DNA from: Glandiceps talaboti | Taxonomy: Eukaryota > Hemichordata > Enteropneusta > Spengelidae | Direction: 5' to 3' | NCBI RefSeq assembly: GCF_964340395.1 | Contig: NC_135557.1 | Coordinates: 25,188,563-25,252,562, forward strand | DNA length: 64,000 bases | Shown here: positions 58,964-64,000 of the stretch, one piece after another | How positions within the stretch are numbered: the stretch's first letter is position 1 | Layout of the letters: each line of letters starts with the position of its first letter | Translations under genes and position numbers: made by a program | Notes under the pieces: generated by a model | The model's input: only the letters and a program-made list of their open reading frames with translations | Database searches by the model: none | What the model was told of the DNA's origin: nothing

Positions 58964-59326
58964 TTTATTAAACAATAAAAGTAGATATAAACATTTACAT
59001 ACTTCACAGCTACCCTGTACATGATAAGCATTAATGTAATAATATACATATAAACAAATACACACACATTTATATTTTCTGAATATGAAATCTATATCTA
59101 ATGTTGTATATAAGATGCAATAATACAGATCTTTGTGTAAATGTAAGAAAAGTTATTTTCTTAAACCAATATGTACATAATTATACACTGTCTCTTGTAT
59201 ATACTTATACATTCAATATAAAGTGATGTTCTTCTACTGTCCGTTGGCACACTTGCATGATTGTGACATCATTATCTGGGGTTGTAAATATTTGTGTACA
59301 ATTCATTATCTGCTGTTCTCAATGTA

Positions 59327-59783
59327 AAGTACATACATACATACATACATACATACATACATACATACCGGTACATACATACATACATACATACATACAT
59401 ACATGCACGCATGCACACACATACATACATACATACATACATACATACATACATACATACATACATACATACATACATACAGACATGCATGCATGCATGC
59501 ATACATACATACATGCACGCATGCACACACATACATACATACATACATACATACATACATACATACATACATACATACAGACATGCATGCATACATACAT
59601 ACATACATATAGATACACACATACATACATACATACATACATACATAGATACACACACATATACATACATACATACATAGATACACATATATACATACAT
59701 ACATACATAGATACACATATATACACACATACATACACACATACATACATACATAGATACACATACACACACACACACACACA
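59327..59783 (+). repeat. (CATA)n microsatellite block with GATA and CA variants
   Basis: Long CATA array with CATGCACGCATGCACACA blocks (twice), GACATGCATGC blocks (twice) and CATAGATACACA blocks, ending in (CA)n. The repetition of whole interruption blocks shows multi-unit duplication. Frames of up to 191 codons on both strands are artefacts. Confidence 0.96.
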
Positions 59784-60116
59784 AATATATATATTCTGAA
59801 ATGTCCTCAATATATAGAAAAGTAAATGAAAATATGTGATATTTCATTCTTACTTTTTTCTTACAAATTGAAATAATATTGTTTTTACAGCAGGCAAACT
59901 CTAGTTGAGTTACCTCATTATTTTGTCAGTATTCCCATTGAAATGATGCTACTAGTACTAGGTACGTAGATCTATGCAAATTAGCTGTTTTCTCCTCCAT
60001 ACTACAGGTTTTACCTAACCTTAGCAAAATTACTATAGTTACTCTATTAAAGTGAGTTTCCTTATCCTTATGACATTTTACAATGCCCTTGTCATTTACT
60101 CAAAAATCATACAATA

Positions 60117-60360
60117 GGGAACTTGCAAACCCGCCATGTTGAATGTTGCATTATGGGAAATATGACAATAAATACTAATCAATTAGTATTGTAAACAATT
60201 TTGAGACATTATTTGTATCCACGAATAATCAATTCATAATTACCCTGACCATCATGGGAGGTTAATTTTATCAGTAGCTCCAGATTAGGTATTACGATAA
60301 CCACAGATAATCCTATAGTCCTTTGCATCTGAGCATGCTCAGTCTGGATTGCAAGTTCCC
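60117..60360 (+). mobile_element. MITE family A, copy 2 (244 bp, intact ends)
   Basis: Perfect 12-bp terminal inverted repeats GGGAACTTGCAA / TTGCAAGTTCCC, flanked by TA on both sides (60115-60116, 60361-60362). The interior matches 6506-6750 along its length. The TA duplication suggests a Tc1/mariner-type parent. No coding capacity. Confidence 0.85.
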
Positions 60361-60441
60361 TATTAGTTATTTCTATGCGTTCAAAGTATTACAGATGTAC
60401 TAGCTGCAAATAAAGTATTATTCTTTTGATCAGACAACTAA

Positions 60442-60797
60442 GGCCAAAAAAAAAAATATCTGGTTCTGGTCAGGGTAAACTTTCTAAAGTGGTGCGACGA
60501 CGCGAATTTTTTTTTTTCTATTTTTTTTTTGGCAAATTAGTAAATACACATTTTTTTGACACTTTACATACTCTGTTCTATCATATTTATCTCTTGAAAA
60601 ACTTTCTTTTTCTTCGAAGCAGTTTAGGCTTTGTATTTAAGCAGTCTTGGCATGTAGGGTAGATTTCAGCTGCTTGTTCTCCTGATATCAGGAATAAATA
60701 AGGAAAGGGAAAGCAAAAATTATCAAAAAAAAAAGGATCGACGCAAGGGTATTCAGGGCATGTGCGCTGACCAGAACCAGATATATTTTTTTTGGCC
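60442..60797. mobile_element. MITE family C, intact copy (356 bp)
   Basis: Inverted ends of about 32 bases: GGCC, an A-run, then TATCTGGTTCTGGTCAG. The flanks are TAA on both sides (60439-60441, 60798-60800), which fits the 3-bp TWA duplication of PIF/Harbinger elements. A degenerate relative is at 33895-34128. No coding capacity. Confidence 0.85.
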
Positions 60798-61109
60798 TAA
60801 CAATACATTCACTAAGAATTGTTACGATACCAGTCATTAGGCAGCATACATGTTGGTTTGTATTTGTCTGTATCCATGAGTAGTACAGCAACATGTTGAA
60901 ATCATGATCACTTTTGCGGTGCAGATTCTTAGGTGTGGACCCATAACTTAATATGATTGGATTTATTTTACCATATTACGTGTACAGCTACACAAATACT
61001 CATATAGGATTCAATACTTTTCAGGGTGTATGATGTTACAATAAAATTATCTAACAAAATAGTTTCAAAATACATTCAAGTTGCAGCTAGTAAAGCTTAG
61101 ACAGATGTG

Positions 61110-61111
<2 letters not shown>

Positions 61112-61156
<45 letters not shown>

Positions 61157-61157
61157 G
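61112..61157 (+). repeat. (TAA)n microsatellite, probable minus-oriented retroposon tail
   Basis: About 15 TAA units, followed by GTTTATTGCTGTGTACAAGC and GGCCACTGGCCTTTCGGTGC. This may be the 3' end of a LINE or SINE on the minus strand. Confidence 0.6.
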
Positions 61158-61286
61158 TTTATTGCTGTGTACAAGCTAGGCCACTGGCCTTTCGGTGCAT
61201 GACTTATAAAACAATTTTTAAGGTCAAATGTGTCAAAAATTAAGAATTTTATGATGATTTTATGATGACAGATCTTTCTAACATCT

Positions 61287-63780
61287 TTAGATGCCCATTT
61301 CATTGTCATTCACTCTACTAACAACCTGTAACTCTTGGTGAACGGCGTGTCCATTTCTATTGACTAAATATTTAGTCATGTCCACACCAAGGTCTTGTAA
61401 TTTACCCAACACTTCAATTTTATGGTCTTTTTCTGCAGCTTCAAGATCTGGAAGACAAAATGAAGACATGAAGTCTAATAGCATCATAATTATCCTTTTA
61501 CTTCATACATGGAATAAAAGCCATAAAGTGGAATCTAGGACAGAGGGGATTTTACATTGCTCTATTTTTGTACACTTACAAGACCCAGAAATGCTACTTT
61601 CAACAAGTCTACATCATATAACATCTCTGAAATAGAATTTATAAAAATTGACAAATCTTGCTAAGAAGCCTTCTGTACACTTGGACAAGACATTCTAAGA
61701 AACAAGCAAAGTTAGAAGCTCCTAATCTCTCTAAACAATATGAAAAAGCTCTGATTATGTTTCTGTACTTTTACATACCCATAGACTTGTTTGCTATGCA
61801 CCTTGTTGAAATGCCTCCAGGCACAAATATTAGGGGAAGGGACAGTTTCAAGCATAGATTAGATGATATATACTGATTACTTTTGTTTACCCACTTTAAA
61901 ATTACTTTCACACAGTAACAAACCTTTTATAATTCTTTAATTTTTGTAATTATTTGTTATACAAATATGAAACTGATCTGTTATCACGATTTATTTTGAA
62001 ATAGAAAAGCATAGTAAAGTTGTTTTATTATTTTAACAAAATCCAAATAAATACCAATTTCTCAACCACTTAGCCATTTTGATATACTTACCAAGATTTG
62101 CCTTCTTCTGCATCTCCTCGATCTTCAATTTTTCTGTGTGTCTCGTCTCAGAAAGTTGTAACTCTGTTTCTTTCTTCATAGTTTCTACTTTCTGTTTGTG
62201 TTCATGGATTCTCTTCTCCATCTCTTTTTCTACACAAAGACAAAGGAAGAATAACTATATGTATTTGAGGGTGCTGTTACATGTTCCATACTTCAACTAA
62301 ACATCTTAGAATATTGAGATGGAATTGTCATTCTTGATACTCCTGTTATACCTTATATTGAAATATAATAGGATGAGGGCAGACCTGCTACTGCTTCCTC
62401 GTTCTAACATACAGTGCAGCTCACATAAAACATCACCTGAGTGCGCGCATCACAAAAGGATCATTCTTGCACAATTGGGGTGCTAACTATGCATTGATGC
62501 ACTGTTGTTGTTGCATCATCAAAGCATCTGCATGGAACAATGCTCGCATCTCTCATACAGAATAAACAGCACTTTATGCGCACATGCTTTGTGACTTAGT
62601 AATAATCACGTACTCTGCTATCTAGATTCAATGTTTATAATGAGATGCTGATGCATTGTTAACTTGATGCACTGTTAATGAGATGCTTTGTGGACACCTC
62701 AAAGGTGCAAATTGAATGCTGTTTACATACACTAATCCCCAAGAGCATTGTTCATGAAGTTTTCCAGCATAATGCTTTGAAGATGCAAGCACAGTTCATG
62801 CACAATCTCCCATCATAAACCTTGCTATGCAATATACCATGTACTTTTTTTTTGCTTCACAATCACAGGATAACATGTGCTACACTTTTGGTGGTTAACA
62901 CAAACCCAAAAGGAACAACATATTTGCGATATCTCTCAGGCAACTCACTTTGATTGAACAATATCAACCTTTACAATGTGGATGCTTTAATGGCAATTGT
63001 GGCATAACTAACTATACTACTAACAATACCTTGTCTGTGTAAAACAACACCATACTCATTAATGAGCCGAGCCCTCTCATTTTGATCTTTTTTTATCTTT
63101 TTTTTTAACTTTGTCATTTAACTTTGCTCGCTTTACAATAGTAATAGCAATTACCATGGTTACTAGGGATGCAGATCACAATATCTAGCCATTATAGAAT
63201 ATTGTTTAATTAACAAACTTACTTTCATTTGAGCGTGCCTGTTCTTTTGTCAGTTTGTAGTCAGCAATTTTCTGCTGCATTTCTTGAACTTCTTTGCTCA
63301 ATTTCAACTCTGTTCGACTCTTGATGGCGTTGTCTTGCATTGCCTACAACAAATATAATAAGGGAGAAGATATATATAAAATAACATAAGCTCTGTTTCT
63401 ACTATGAACTTTAATGATATCATAACCAATTCTCCTTACATGTAAGTAATCCCTGCATGGTACCCTCTGAACACAACTTCACTGATATAACCAATTCTCC
63501 TTACCTGTAAGTGATCCCTGCATGGTACCCTCTAAACACAACTTCACTGATATCATAACCAATTCTCCTTACCTGTAAGTGATCCCCTGCATGGTACCCT
63601 CCATACATAACTTTACTGATATTATAGCAAATTCTCCTTACCTGTAAGTGATCCCCTGCATGGTACCCTCTGTACACAACTTTACTGATATTGTAACCAA
63701 TTCTTGCAGCTCTGTGCATTAACTGTGGATATGTATTTTGTGAATTCAACTTCCCAGCCTGCTGCTGAAACTCTTCATAC
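61287..63780 (-). CDS. SPFH/coiled-coil protein, copy 2, partial (last 4 exons)
   Basis: Exons in transcript order: 63780-63642, 63343-63223, 62229-62092, 61447-61287; the upstream exons lie beyond the right edge. The first three exons are 139, 121 and 138 nt, exactly as in the copy at 42-49 kb, and introns fall at the same phases. The protein reads YEEFQQQAGKLNSQNTYPQL, AMQDNAIKSRTELKLSKEV, MEKRIHEHKQKVETMKKE and LEAAEKDHKIEVLGKLQDLG, matching the SPFH end, coiled coil and tail of copy 1. The C-terminus differs: it ends QVVSRVNDNEMGI and is 12 residues shorter, without the acidic tail. The frame is intact over the visible part, so the gene is probably functional. Confidence 0.85.
63407..63704 (-). 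repeat. Tandem array of exon end plus splice donor (copy 2)
   Basis: Four units of 66-69 bases. Three have a good CAG|GTAAG donor (63637-63641, 63568-63572, 63500-63504) and one has CAT|GTAAG (about 63435). The spacing is 69 then 68 bases. Using the second donor would add 23 codons in frame (VRRICYNISKVMYGGYHAGD, then HLQ). Using the third would shift the frame. Confidence 0.88.
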
Positions 63781-64000
63781 CTATGGTTTAAACATTAATG
63801 AAATTAGTCTAGTTCATGACACAATCTATAAATTTCAATGCTACCAATTTCCACAAGAATAGCAAACTATCATAATTTATGCAACTATTTTGCATATTTT
63901 AGAAGCATGTAAATTTGATTGAGTGGTAATTGATTTTGTAATAACCAATAGGGTGATTCTAGTTGATTACAAAGCATCAATACATAAATTCAAAACAGTA
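63781..64000 (-). other. Intron of SPFH gene copy 2 at the window edge
   Basis: AT-rich sequence upstream of the acceptor at 63781-63782. No further exon is visible before the edge. Confidence 0.5.

Larger units (their letters stand above)
58964..61286 (-). other. Probable 3' UTR/downstream region of SPFH gene copy 2, expanded by insertions
   Basis: TTTATT at 58964-58969 (AATAAA on minus) and the segment 58976-59070 match the 3' end region of copy 1. The interval to the stop at 61287 is 2.3 kb against 0.9 kb in copy 1, because it contains the microsatellite at 59.3 kb, two MITEs and a (TAA)n tract. Confidence 0.45.

Noticed and set aside
59257-59847. Frames of up to 191 codons on both strands
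   Set aside because: Translation of the CATA microsatellite.

Overview
This is an AT-rich piece of a metazoan nuclear genome. Two split genes with GT-AG introns can be followed exon by exon. Most other recognisable sequence is transposon debris or tandem repeat: Penelope-like, LINE, Ty3/gypsy, P-like and MITE sequences, minisatellites and tetranucleotide microsatellites. The mix fits a marine invertebrate, but the species cannot be fixed from the sequence alone. There is no sign of prokaryotic gene organisation.

Layout. From 1 to 21 kb the window is gene-poor: one possible two-exon gene fragment (1926-2523), LINE scraps, a MITE, long microsatellites and two large minisatellites (31-bp unit at 13.56-15.24 kb, 33-bp unit at 19.2-20.24 kb). 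From 21.5 to 25.4 kb is a Penelope-like element (PLE) with a long open RT/GIY-YIG frame on the minus strand. It sits among (TA)n tracts and carries a hammerhead ribozyme; a second PLE end with a different hammerhead lies beside it. From 26 to 41 kb there are more minisatellites (59, 46, 57 and 38 bp units), decayed LINE and gypsy fragments and a 344-bp foldback element. From 41.2 to 49 kb is a complete 10-exon minus-strand gene for a 456-aa SPFH (band-7-like)/coiled-coil protein with some resemblance to major vault protein. Its introns hold inverted PLE ends with three more hammerhead motifs, a hairpin MITE and microsatellites. From 50.9 to 58.3 kb a divergent plus-strand gene of 9 coding exons encodes a P-element-type transposase-like protein. 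Its frame is broken by 4 extra bases just before the expected last catalytic residue, and its introns hold two MITEs and a LINE end. From 59 to 64 kb, after another microsatellite block and two MITEs, lies the 3' half (4 exons) of a second copy of the SPFH gene, which runs off the right edge.

How the parts relate. The two SPFH genes are tandem paralogues: three matching internal exons have identical lengths (139, 121 and 138 nt), and homology is also seen near the 3' ends. Both carry a short tandem array in which the end of a coding exon has been copied together with its splice donor. The P-like gene lies between them, head-to-head with the first copy. The most noteworthy items are the hammerhead ribozymes, the splice-donor array, the broken P-like gene and several MITEs with clear target-site duplications.
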